Shown here in pieces: positions 31,242 to 38,510 of a stretch of DNA of 40,342 bases. The notes beneath the pieces are model-generated. The model had not been told where the DNA came from and did no database searches. It was given only the letters and a program-made list of their open reading frames with translations. The stretch's first letter is position 1, and every line of letters starts with the position of its first letter. The position numbers were made by a program, and so were the translations under genes. This DNA is from Chitinophagales bacterium (GTDB lineage: Bacteria > Bacteroidota > Bacteroidia > Chitinophagales > Saprospiraceae): contig JAAFIM010000030.1 in NCBI GenBank assembly GCA_013297745.1, forward strand, positions 1 to 40,342, written 5' to 3'.

Positions 31242-31799
31242 TTAATTCCAAATCGCTTTACCTTTGCGCAACAAAGCAGCATTTTCCTTTTTTATAATAT
31301 GGACTTGAGTAGTTTTGAGATTTTTTTTATCAAAAAGCGGCAATTGTTCATTACTCCATTGTATAATAGCCCCATCTAAAATTTTGATATTTTGAAAACC
31401 CATATCTACCATAAAAGCGGCTAAAAGACGGCTTCTGTCGCCTGTTGTACAATAAATCACTATAGGCAACGTTCTACGCAGCATCCAGATGCGCTCTGTG
31501 TTGAAATCTTCAAAACCTATCCTTTTAGCATTCTTGAGATGGCTGACATCATACTCGCGTTGGCTACGCGCATCCAACAAAATAGGGCTTTGATTTGTAT
31601 TTATCAACTCATTTAGCCGACTTGGGGTGATTACAAAAGGGCTGACATTGGCATCTATATTAAGTATAAAATCTCTCAAAGAAGGTTGCATTTTGGGCGC
31701 AGCCACCAACAAATTAAAGTAAGGGTTATCAACTGTATCTACTTGCGCAACTAATTGAAAATGAAAGATATAGAAAACAAAAAACAGTGTTTTTTTCAT
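31242..31799 (-). CDS. Periplasmic rhodanese-domain protein
   Basis: The product is 185 residues with a signal peptide, MKKTLFFVFYIFHFQLVAQ. The rhodanese domain covers about 58-160: SPILLDARSQREYDVSHLKN, then the active loop C117-T-T-G-D-R-S in IVIYCTTGDRS, then MGFQNIKILDGAIIQW. A catalytic cysteine in a six-residue loop is characteristic of sulfurtransferases that accept thiosulfate or persulfide. It lies 34 bp upstream of the ATPase gene on the same strand and could drive its transcription, although a periplasmic enzyme has no obvious role with a cytoplasmic defence pair. Confidence 0.9.
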   Translation of the reverse strand: MKKTLFFVFYIFHFQLVAQVDTVDNPYFNLLVAAPKMQPSLRDFILNIDANVSPFVITPSRLNELINTNQSPILLDARSQREYDVSHLKNAKRIGFEDFNTERIWMLRRTLPIVIYCTTGDRSRLLAAFMVDMGFQNIKILDGAIIQWSNEQLPLFDKKNLKTTQVHIIKKENAALLRKGKAIWN

Positions 31800-31982
31800 A
31801 GCACATAAAATTAAAAAGTTAGCAAAAACTTATAAGGGAGCGGCCAATATACGCTATATTTGATTATTCGGTTGTATTTCGTACAAAATAAAAAAAAATT
31901 TTATACAAAAAGGACAAAAATCCGCAGACTGTAGTTAATTTGCGGGCTTTTTACAGCCCAATTAAATTTTTTATTTTTTAGT

Positions 31983-32720
31983 ATGAACAAATTTTGCATT
32001 TTAACCATTTTAGGGCTATTTTTTATAGCCTGCCGCCCCCAATCTGCCTTGCCCAAGGGAATTTACAACTATTTGGAACCCACCAAAACAGGCGCTGAGA
32101 TAGAAGCGATGGATAATAAATTTGAAAAGGTTTATTATATGCTATTGGGGGCGTTTAGCAACGAAGAACAAGCCAGCGCCATAGAAGAGGGCGATTTATC
32201 CATTCCCCAGCAGATAATCACCGTACCCATTTGGCGAGAGCGCAAGGGCGAGTATTGGTATTATTCGGGCTGGTTTGTGGCTGGCAACACCAAAAAACCG
32301 CTCACACAAGATATTGTAAAATTGGTAAAAAGAAGCCGAGACAGCTTTGAAATGCAATTTTTCACCCTACCCGACGAAACTGAAGAGAATTTATACTTTG
32401 AAGAATGGAAAAAACCCCAACCTTTTGCCTATTTAAAACCCAAAGACCTTGTACCTACCACAGATTGCCAAAATTATGCGATAGAAACCAGCCCCAACCA
32501 ATTTGAGGTATTGAGTATAGGCGAACCCTGTTCTTATGAATTGTCCAGCAACCGCCAATATATGCACTATGAATTGCGGCTTAGCCCTCACGTTATCAAT
32601 GAATTAACCGTTTATTTTAACGCTAAAATGGACACAACTTATAAAAACCCCCGCCCTGACGGGATAATTTTTAAACGAATAGATAAAAACAAAGCCCCTT
32701 ATCTCAACAAAAAAGGTTAA
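31983..32720 (+). CDS. CpeT/CpcT-like lipoprotein, paralogue 1
   Basis: The product is 245 residues with lipoprotein signal MNKFCILTILGLFFIAC (C17). The mature domain has the CpcT/CpeT hallmark LLGAFSNEEQASA (near residue 55), ITVPIWRERKGEYWYYSGWF, then IVKLVKRSRDSFEMQFFTLP, LKPKDLVPTTDCQNY, and near the end DGIIFKRID. CpcT-type proteins attach bilin chromophores to phycobiliproteins in cyanobacteria, but the fold is a general lipocalin-like barrel; in a Bacteroidota the role must be different. The next gene is a full-length paralogue of identical length. The stop codon TAA lies in the target duplication of a MITE-like element. Confidence 0.75.
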   Translation: MNKFCILTILGLFFIACRPQSALPKGIYNYLEPTKTGAEIEAMDNKFEKVYYMLLGAFSNEEQASAIEEGDLSIPQQIITVPIWRERKGEYWYYSGWFVAGNTKKPLTQDIVKLVKRSRDSFEMQFFTLPDETEENLYFEEWKKPQPFAYLKPKDLVPTTDCQNYAIETSPNQFEVLSIGEPCSYELSSNRQYMHYELRLSPHVINELTVYFNAKMDTTYKNPRPDGIIFKRIDKNKAPYLNKKG

Positions 32721-33080
32721 AATGTGGAGTTACGCTTTGAGCTATTTTGTGATAAAAGTCAAGTTGAAAAGCTAAATTTTCGCCGTGCGACGCCAAAACC
32801 AGCGTATGTTGCGGAAAGCCGACCAAACGAGCGTAGCGAGTGCCGTAGCTTTTTTGCAACGCAAAAAACGTCGGCTTGTAGCAACGGTTTTGCGCTTATT
32901 TTCGTAGAAAATACAGCAAAAACGCCTTTTTGGCGTTGGCTTTTTTGGTACTTTTTTGCCATCAAAAAAGTACGAAGAAAATAAATTTTTTAGGCGTAAG
33001 CCGTTAAAAAAATTTCTACTCAATTTAACTTATAGCTATTTTGTACTAAAATTAAACCTCAAGCGTAACTCCAGTTAAAA
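32718..33080 (+). mobile_element. MITE-like element, copy 1 (353 bp plus 5-bp duplication)
   Basis: The element spans 32723-33075 and is flanked by TAAAA on both sides (32718-32722 and 33076-33080). Its termini are inverted: TGTGGAGTTACGCT on the left against AGCGTAACTCCAGT on the right, with the left first two bases diverged from ACTGG. It has no transposase gene. It contains hairpins, including GTACTTTTTTG-CCAT-CAAAAAAGTAC and AACGCC-TTTTT-GGCGTT. It shares most of its sequence and exactly its length with copy 2 at 38516. It lies between the two CpeT-like paralogues; the short frames inside are not genes. Confidence 0.88.
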
Positions 33081-33089
33081 TATAAAAAT

Positions 33090-33827
33090 ATGTTTAGATT
33101 ATTTTTGCTTATGCTATTACTAAATGGGCTAATCAACAGCCAAGCTATAGCACAAAAAAAAGGCAAGCCTAAGCCTTTTCAATACTTTTCTCATTTCAAA
33201 ACAGCTAAAGAAATTGATGAAATGACGAATAAAATGGATAAAATGTTTTATATGCTCTGTGGTCAATTTCGCAACAACGAACAAGCTGCCAATGTGTTGG
33301 AGCCCGAGCTAAAAATCAAACAAGAGCTAATGAATTTTCCGATATGGAAAGAGCGGCGCGAGTATTGGTATTGCTCGATTTGGTATATGGAAGGTCAGCC
33401 CCACAAGCCACTTTCTACAGATATTATACGGCTAACAAAAATAGATAACGACAGCACATTAATGCAATTTTATACCCTTCCCGAACCCGTAGATGGCAAC
33501 TATGGAAACGAAGAATGGAATCAAGAAAAACCTTTTGCCAACCTTAAGCCCAAAGATTTAATCCCAGCCCCTGCAGGCTCGCGGAATGTCATTTTGAAAA
33601 AAGCAGAAGGTGTGTTTGATGTGTTGAGCATAAGCGAACCTCGTTATTATCCCCTTTCAGAACAGCGTCAATTTATGCACTACAGATTACAATTAAATAG
33701 TAGCGAAATTCGCGATTTTACCATATATTTAGACAAAGATAAAAAAGTTGTCTATGAACACAAATGGCCTGACGGGCTTTTATACAAAAGATTAACAAAA
33801 CCTACTTATTATATCAAAAAGAAATAA
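33090..33827 (+). CDS. CpeT/CpcT-like secreted protein, paralogue 2
   Basis: The product is 245 residues, the same length as paralogue 1 and alignable throughout (FYMLCGQFRNNEQAANV, FPIWKERREYWYCSIWY, MQFYTLPEPVDGNYGNEEWN, LKPKDLIPAPAGS, KWPDGLLYKRLTK). It differs at the N-terminus: MFRLFLLMLLLNGLINSQAIAQ is an ordinary signal peptide without a lipobox, so this copy is soluble in the periplasm or secreted. The stop codon TAA shares its last A with the ATG of gpsA (TAATG), so the two are translationally coupled. The function of CpeT-like proteins outside phototrophs is unknown. Confidence 0.78.
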   Translation: MFRLFLLMLLLNGLINSQAIAQKKGKPKPFQYFSHFKTAKEIDEMTNKMDKMFYMLCGQFRNNEQAANVLEPELKIKQELMNFPIWKERREYWYCSIWYMEGQPHKPLSTDIIRLTKIDNDSTLMQFYTLPEPVDGNYGNEEWNQEKPFANLKPKDLIPAPAGSRNVILKKAEGVFDVLSISEPRYYPLSEQRQFMHYRLQLNSSEIRDFTIYLDKDKKVVYEHKWPDGLLYKRLTKPTYYIKKK

Positions 33828-34852
33828 TGGCAGCAAAAGAATTAGTTGGCGTGGTTGGTTCAGGCAGTTTTGGATTGGCGATAGCAGATTTATTGTCCGA
33901 AAATGTAAAAGTTTTGGTCTATGCTCGCCGTTCTGAAGTAGTAGATGCCATACGCCGCCGTGAAGGTGAATACGCACATTTGTCCCCAGATTTGGAAGTA
34001 TGTAATGATGCAGGAGAAATTTGTCAGCGTTGCACGCTATTGTTTGTGATGATACCCTCACAAGGATTTAGGGCTGTTATGAAATCTTTCGCGCCCCATT
34101 TGCGCCCTTCACATTTATTGATACACGGCACAAAAGGCTTAGATTGGTCTTTATTGACAGCTGACAAGCCAATAGAATTGCAGTACATCCGCACTATGTC
34201 GCAAGTGATTGAAGAAGAAACGGTTGTATGTCGTGTGGGCTGTTTGTCAGGTCCCAACCTATCTTCAGAAATACGCGAAGGACAGCCAGCAGCTACTCTA
34301 ATTTCTAGCCATTACAACGAGGTGATAAAAGCGGGGCAAAACGCCTTGCGCAGCAGCCGTTTTTTGGTTTATGGCAATTACGATGTGTTGGGGGCAGAGT
34401 TGGCTGGCGCGTTAAAAAATATCATCGCTTTGGCGGCAGGAATTTTGGGCGGGCGCGATTTTGGCAAAAATCTTTGGGCTTTGCTCATCACCCGCGGACT
34501 TTCGGAAATGATACACATGGGCAAAGCAATGGGAGCTGATGTCAAAGCCTTTTTGGGTATAGCAGGCATAGGCGATTTGGTGGCTACAGCAGCCAGCACC
34601 AACAGCCGCAATTATCAAGTTGGGTACAGATTAGCCAAGGGCGAAACCATTAAAGATATTTTAGCCTCTATGACTGAAGTAGCCGAAGGGGTGCGCACGT
34701 TGGAAATTGTCAAAAAATTATCCAATTCGCTGAAAGTTTCTACCCCAATTATAGAAATTTTATACCGCGTATTTTACCGCGAAATGGATGTGGATAGAGC
34801 TATCCGCTTTCTTATGGAATATGATTATTCTGTGGATGTGGATTATTTGTAA
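33827..34852 (+). CDS. gpsA: Glycerol-3-phosphate dehydrogenase (NAD(P)+)
   Basis: The product is 341 residues, normal for the family. The Rossmann fingerprint is GVVGSGSFGLAIADLL (G11-x-G13-x-x-G16). The catalytic-domain motifs follow: RVGCLSGPNLSSEI, AGALKNIIALAAGILGG with the active-site lysine, and GIAGIGDLVATAASTNSRN. The enzyme makes sn-glycerol-3-phosphate from dihydroxyacetone phosphate for phospholipid synthesis. It begins on the stop codon of the CpeT-like gene (TAATG). Its C-terminus DRAIRFLMEYDYSVDVDYL is encoded again at 36230-36289 with only synonymous changes. Confidence 0.95.
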   Translation: MAAKELVGVVGSGSFGLAIADLLSENVKVLVYARRSEVVDAIRRREGEYAHLSPDLEVCNDAGEICQRCTLLFVMIPSQGFRAVMKSFAPHLRPSHLLIHGTKGLDWSLLTADKPIELQYIRTMSQVIEEETVVCRVGCLSGPNLSSEIREGQPAATLISSHYNEVIKAGQNALRSSRFLVYGNYDVLGAELAGALKNIIALAAGILGGRDFGKNLWALLITRGLSEMIHMGKAMGADVKAFLGIAGIGDLVATAASTNSRNYQVGYRLAKGETIKDILASMTEVAEGVRTLEIVKKLSNSLKVSTPIIEILYRVFYREMDVDRAIRFLMEYDYSVDVDYL

Positions 34853-34882
34853 TCATAAAATATAACGACGATTTAAAAAAAA

Positions 34883-36205
34883 ATGACCTTTAGCGAACTC
34901 AACCTTAATAAATTTTTGCTCAACGCCTTAGACGATTTGGGTTTTAGCGAAGCTACCCCAATACAAGAAAAAGTATTTTCTGTAGTGATGTCGGGCAAAG
35001 ATGTCTGTGCTATTGCGCAAACAGGTACGGGCAAAACTTACGCATATTTGCTGCCCACGCTGCGACAATTCCAATTTTCAAAAGAAGGAACTCCCCAATT
35101 GCTGATAATTGTGCCGACCCGCGAACTCGTCGCGCAAGTGGTGGAATCTGTAGAAAAATTGACCAAATATATGACAGCGCGCACCGTGGGCATTTATGGG
35201 GGAACCAACACGCGTGCGCAGGCAGCAGCAATACAGCAAGGCGTGGATATTTTGGTGGCAACACCGGGCAGATTGGCGGATTTTTTGAATAGTGGGGTTC
35301 TAAAACCCAAAAATATAAAACGGCTGATTTTAGACGAATTTGACGAAATGCTAAACCTTGGTTTTCGCGCACAATTGAGTGTCATTTTTGACAAATTGCC
35401 CCAAAAACGCCAAAATTTACTGTTTTCAGCCACACTTACGCCTGAAGTGGAGGAGTTGGTGGATACATTCTTCAACGCGCCATTGCGTATAGAAACCGAG
35501 CGCGTAGGCACACCGCTCGACAATATCGCGCAAAGCCATTACAAAGTACCTAATTTTTACACCAAACTAAATCTGCTTGACTTTTTGCTGGAAACGGATA
35601 AAACGATGACCAAAGTGCTAGTTTTTGTTTCTACCAAAAGCCTTGCTGACCGCGTGTATGAGCATTTAAAACCAACGTATAAAACCGAAGTTGATATTAT
35701 CCACGGCAATAAACAGCAAAATTATCGCTTCAATAGCGTCAATCAATTTGAAAACGGTTCTTGTAGAGTACTGATTGCGACTGATATAATCGCGCGTGGT
35801 TTGGACGTGGATGGGGTAACACATATCGTAAATTTTGACCTGCCAGATGCTCCCGAAAACTATATTCACCGCATCGGTCGCACAGGCCGTTTTGGTAAAA
35901 CAGGGGTTGCGATTTCGTTTATAAAAGATAAAGAAGCTGCTATGCAAGTTGATATAGAACGGCTTATGGCAACCCAAATCCCGCTTAATGAGTTTCCCAA
36001 AACAGTCGCTATTTCCGAACAACTTTTAGATGAGGAAAAGGAAAAAATAGCTATGAAATTTTTGACAAAACTACCCCAAATTGACCCTTCAGAATCCGCT
36101 TTTCAAGAAAAATTAGAAAAAAACAAGAAAGTCAACGTCCGCTACAATCACGAAGCCGCTATGAAACAAAAGTATGGCAAAGCCTACGAACGCCGCAAAA
36201 AATAA
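34883..36205 (+). CDS. DEAD-box RNA helicase (RhlE-like) with DEFD motif II
   Basis: The product is 440 residues. All the motifs are present: F..L.L near the N-terminus, Q-motif with Q28 in ATPIQEKVF, Walker A AQTGTGKT (45-52), PTRELVAQV, TPGRL, motif II D151-E-F-D154 in place of the usual DEAD, SAT (182-184), and HRIGRTGRFGKTG for motif VI. The C-terminus is basic (NKKVNVRYNHEAAMKQKYG, then ERRKK). It unwinds short RNA duplexes in ribosome assembly or RNA decay. The change of alanine to phenylalanine in motif II may be tolerated, since the catalytic D-E-x-D residues remain. It follows gpsA by 30 bp and is flanked by gpsA-derived sequence on both sides. Confidence 0.93.
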   Translation: MTFSELNLNKFLLNALDDLGFSEATPIQEKVFSVVMSGKDVCAIAQTGTGKTYAYLLPTLRQFQFSKEGTPQLLIIVPTRELVAQVVESVEKLTKYMTARTVGIYGGTNTRAQAAAIQQGVDILVATPGRLADFLNSGVLKPKNIKRLILDEFDEMLNLGFRAQLSVIFDKLPQKRQNLLFSATLTPEVEELVDTFFNAPLRIETERVGTPLDNIAQSHYKVPNFYTKLNLLDFLLETDKTMTKVLVFVSTKSLADRVYEHLKPTYKTEVDIIHGNKQQNYRFNSVNQFENGSCRVLIATDIIARGLDVDGVTHIVNFDLPDAPENYIHRIGRTGRFGKTGVAISFIKDKEAAMQVDIERLMATQIPLNEFPKTVAISEQLLDEEKEKIAMKFLTKLPQIDPSESAFQEKLEKNKKVNVRYNHEAAMKQKYGKAYERRKK

Positions 36206-36229
36206 AACTATATTGGGTTATACAGCATA

Positions 36230-36289
36230 GATAGAGCTATCCGCTTCTTGATGGAATACGATTATTCTGTGGATGTGGATTATTTGTAA
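36230..36289 (+). pseudogene. gpsA 3'-end remnant (20 codons)
   Basis: The 60 bp encode DRAIRFLMEYDYSVDVDYL and a stop, exactly the C-terminus of the intact gpsA, with TAATCA following in both. Three codons differ and all are synonymous (TTT to TTC, CTT to TTG, TAT to TAC). Upstream of it the similarity stops within about one codon. The remnant overlaps the end of the convergent gene at 36280. Confidence 0.9.
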
Positions 36290-36966
36290 TCAGATAAGCG
36301 AATGGATTTGATATGTAACTGTTTGCTATTAGCGTTCCAAACCCATTCTTGTTCAATGGTTAAAAATGGGGCTAAATCAACCCCCGTTTTTTCTATAAAA
36401 TGAAAATCTGCTGTTGATAATTTTAACATTACTCTCTCCGCCCAAGTGATTTTAGCTCCTCTTTTGGGTTTATGATTATCAACAGGAAACCAAAAAAGGG
36501 GTTTATGGCTGATAAAATTATCGTTCCTGTCGTAAATATCTTGCGCGGGGGCGAAAGAAAAGGGAATAATTAGCAACTGCTTGGTTAAAGTGTCCAAATA
36601 AACCCGCTGATAGATTTTATAATTGCTAAAACTGTAATAATCAATACAATAAGGCACAATAGATAGTGTTGGCTCGAAAGTTTCTGGGTCAAAAGAGCTT
36701 ACAGTATCCGTCAAAGACATTAACGCGCCCTCAGCATTGGTAAAAACTTGATTACAATCCCTATCTTTAAACACTAACAGCGGATTTCTATCCGTTCTCC
36801 CTTTCCATAACCAATGGGGGGTAAAAGCCAATTTTTCGCTATACTTATGCTTAGGAAATTCTACCAAGCTCTCAATTTCAGCGATTAAAATCAAATGATT
36901 TTTTTGTGCAAATACGCAATTTATCAACACAGAGAAAAAGCCAAATAACAGATATTTTTTGCCCAT
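36280..36966 (-). CDS. Secreted protein of unknown function
   Basis: The product is 228 residues with signal peptide MGKKYLLFGFFSVLINCVFAQ. The mature part is rich in aromatic residues (FTPHWLWKGRTDRNP, YCIDYYSFSNYKIYQRVYLD) and ends EQEWVWNANSKQLHIKSIRL followed by SDYK. I recognise no family. Its stop codon falls in the gpsA remnant, so its last residues are fixed partly by that repeat. Upstream is a nested palindrome element (36987-37183) that may serve as or hide its promoter. Confidence 0.75.
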   Translation of the reverse strand: MGKKYLLFGFFSVLINCVFAQKNHLILIAEIESLVEFPKHKYSEKLAFTPHWLWKGRTDRNPLLVFKDRDCNQVFTNAEGALMSLTDTVSSFDPETFEPTLSIVPYCIDYYSFSNYKIYQRVYLDTLTKQLLIIPFSFAPAQDIYDRNDNFISHKPLFWFPVDNHKPKRGAKITWAERVMLKLSTADFHFIEKTGVDLAPFLTIEQEWVWNANSKQLHIKSIRLSDYK

Positions 36967-36986
36967 TTTTTGTTTTTATGTATACA

Positions 36987-37183
36987 GATGTTTAGTAAGA
37001 AAAACTGTGTACAATTTGCGCGCTCAATAGCGTGGGGTTTTATACCCCACGCACGAAATCAAATAAACAAATGATATATTTTGATAAAATTTTTATTGCC
37101 GCGTGGGGTGTAAAACCCCACGCTATTGAGCGCGCCTTATGTTATTGTTGCTTGTTTTAGCTTTTAAAACCTTACTAAACACC
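36987..37183. repeat. Nested inverted-repeat element B
   Basis: The outer inverted repeat is GATGTTTAGTAAG (36987-36999) against CTTACTAAACACC (37171-37183), one mismatch. Inside are two 35-bp arms (37018-37052 and 37101-37135) that differ at one base and include the same self-palindromic GCGTGGGGT...ACCCCACGC core as the element at 7718. The spacer is 48 bp. GATGTTTAGTAAG also ends the palindrome module at 8491-8503 and 40187-40199. Confidence 0.88.
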
Positions 37184-37188
37184 TTTAT

Positions 37189-37222
37189 AAAAAAAACAGC
37201 CCGACCAAAGCCAAACTGTTTT
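37189..37222 (-). terminator. Probable terminator of the membrane fusion gene
   Basis: On the minus strand AAAACAG and CTGTTTT (37216-37222 and 37193-37199) enclose a GC-containing loop, followed by a T run. The stem is only seven pairs, so it is moderate. Confidence 0.5.
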
Positions 37223-37240
37223 CAAAAAAATTACCCTTGA

Positions 37241-38362
37241 TTAATTATTTACTATTTGCACTCTCATCCCCTCGTGAGCAGTAGAAAAAAGTTCTTTCAG
37301 CAAAAAAGTACCATCTTCCACCCCCCTAACTATAGCCGTTTCTGGATTATTTTTTATAATTTGTATAGGTTGCAAACTCAAAGTGCTATCTTTGACCGCA
37401 TAAAGTTTGTCGCCTTCTACCAATAATTTGCGGGGCACTTCCATCACTTGCGCCAAAGTAGTAGCTGCTATTGAGCCTGTGAGAAACATATTTTCACGCA
37501 AATTAGCCCCATTGGTTTGTATATACAACTTTACGGTTTGGGTTTTGTTGTCAATCGTGCTAGCAATCCGACCAATGCGCCCTATCCAATCTCCTGCTAT
37601 ATCATCTGATGTGAGTTGTACCTTATCCCCAATTTTGATATACTTCAAATCCTCCAAAGGCACAGCCGCCTCCAGTTCATAACCGCCCACACTCATCAAA
37701 GTCGCCAATTTTTGCCCAGCGCGGATAAAAGAACCCGTACTAATCAAACTTTCGGTAATTTCTCCCGAAAAAGGGGCATAAATTTGATATTTTTTCAACC
37801 GCTCTTCTGCGCTTTTTATGGTATAAAATTGATTATAAATTGTCTTGAGGGCAATAAAATCCTTTTCTCGGCTGGTTTTGGGCGTTGGTAGTTCTGGGAT
37901 AAGATTGTCAAGAGAGAAATTTTGTCTATAACTTTCCCAAGCGGCTAAATTATCACCAAAATCAATTTTTATATCGGGCATTATTTGGGTAATAGCCGTC
38001 AATAAAGCTGCTTTTTGCGCCTGTAAAGCCAAAATTTGCTCACTGTGGTCTATTTGTAGCAATAAATCCCCTTTGCTAAACCGCATACCTGCTTTCCAAA
38101 CTGGACTTTTGGGGCTTAATTGTCCACCCAATTCAGAAAACAACTCAATTTTTTCGTTAGCCATCAATCTTCCAAAAATTGGCACTTGGGTTTGTACGGT
38201 TTCATTTTTGGCGGAAAAAACTTGCACAGATTTAAGCACAGCAGCTTTGGGCTTGGGGGTAGGCACAGCTTCTGTTTTGGCTTTTACGGCCGAACGCCCC
38301 ATAACCACCACAACTACCAACAACAAAACGGCAACAACCGCAACTATCAATTGTCTATTCAT
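37241..38362 (-). CDS. HlyD/RND-type membrane fusion protein
   Basis: The product is 373 residues. It has an N-terminal membrane anchor (about 5-22, valine-rich) and a proline/lysine linker, then the adaptor pattern: FGRLMANEKIELFSELGGQL, LLLQIDHSEQILALQAQKAA opening the helical hairpin, YQIYAPFSGEITESLISTGS closing it, and the beta-barrel KVQLTSDDIAGDWIGRIGRI with RENMFLTGSI. Such proteins link an inner-membrane pump of the RND type to an outer-membrane channel. No pump or TolC-like gene lies downstream; the next gene on the same strand is an orphan beyond a palindrome element. The partner must be encoded elsewhere or upstream. Confidence 0.9.
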   Translation of the reverse strand: MNRQLIVAVVAVLLLVVVVVMGRSAVKAKTEAVPTPKPKAAVLKSVQVFSAKNETVQTQVPIFGRLMANEKIELFSELGGQLSPKSPVWKAGMRFSKGDLLLQIDHSEQILALQAQKAALLTAITQIMPDIKIDFGDNLAAWESYRQNFSLDNLIPELPTPKTSREKDFIALKTIYNQFYTIKSAEERLKKYQIYAPFSGEITESLISTGSFIRAGQKLATLMSVGGYELEAAVPLEDLKYIKIGDKVQLTSDDIAGDWIGRIGRIASTIDNKTQTVKLYIQTNGANLRENMFLTGSIAATTLAQVMEVPRKLLVEGDKLYAVKDSTLSLQPIQIIKNNPETAIVRGVEDGTFLLKELFSTAHEGMRVQIVNN

Positions 38363-38403
38363 AAATTATAATAAATAAGGTTTGCGAGGTTTAAAATTTG
38401 CTG

Positions 38404-38411
38404 CAAAGGTA
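38404..38411 (-). promoter_or_regulatory. -7 box for the membrane fusion gene
   Basis: TACCTTTG on the minus strand, 41 bp upstream of the ATG at 38362, matches TAnnTTTG. The -33 region is not a clear TTG. Confidence 0.5.
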
Positions 38412-38510
38412 GCTGTTTTATCTTACTTTGGATAAACTTTAACATTTCATTATAAAAAATGAATTTTTTGGCATCATATTTGTATCTTTTCGCCTTTTTA
38501 GCGGTCTAAT

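Noticed and set aside
32724-33023. Short frames inside the MITE-like elements (also 38506-38712)
   Set aside because: They are not kept open in the same way in both copies, have no start signals, and encode basic, low-quality sequence.
34858-36229. Integrative element carrying the helicase
   Set aside because: Direct repeats of the gpsA tail flank it as att sites would, but there is no integrase, and a DEAD-box helicase is a housekeeping gene. Kept as a finding about recombination rather than called as an element.
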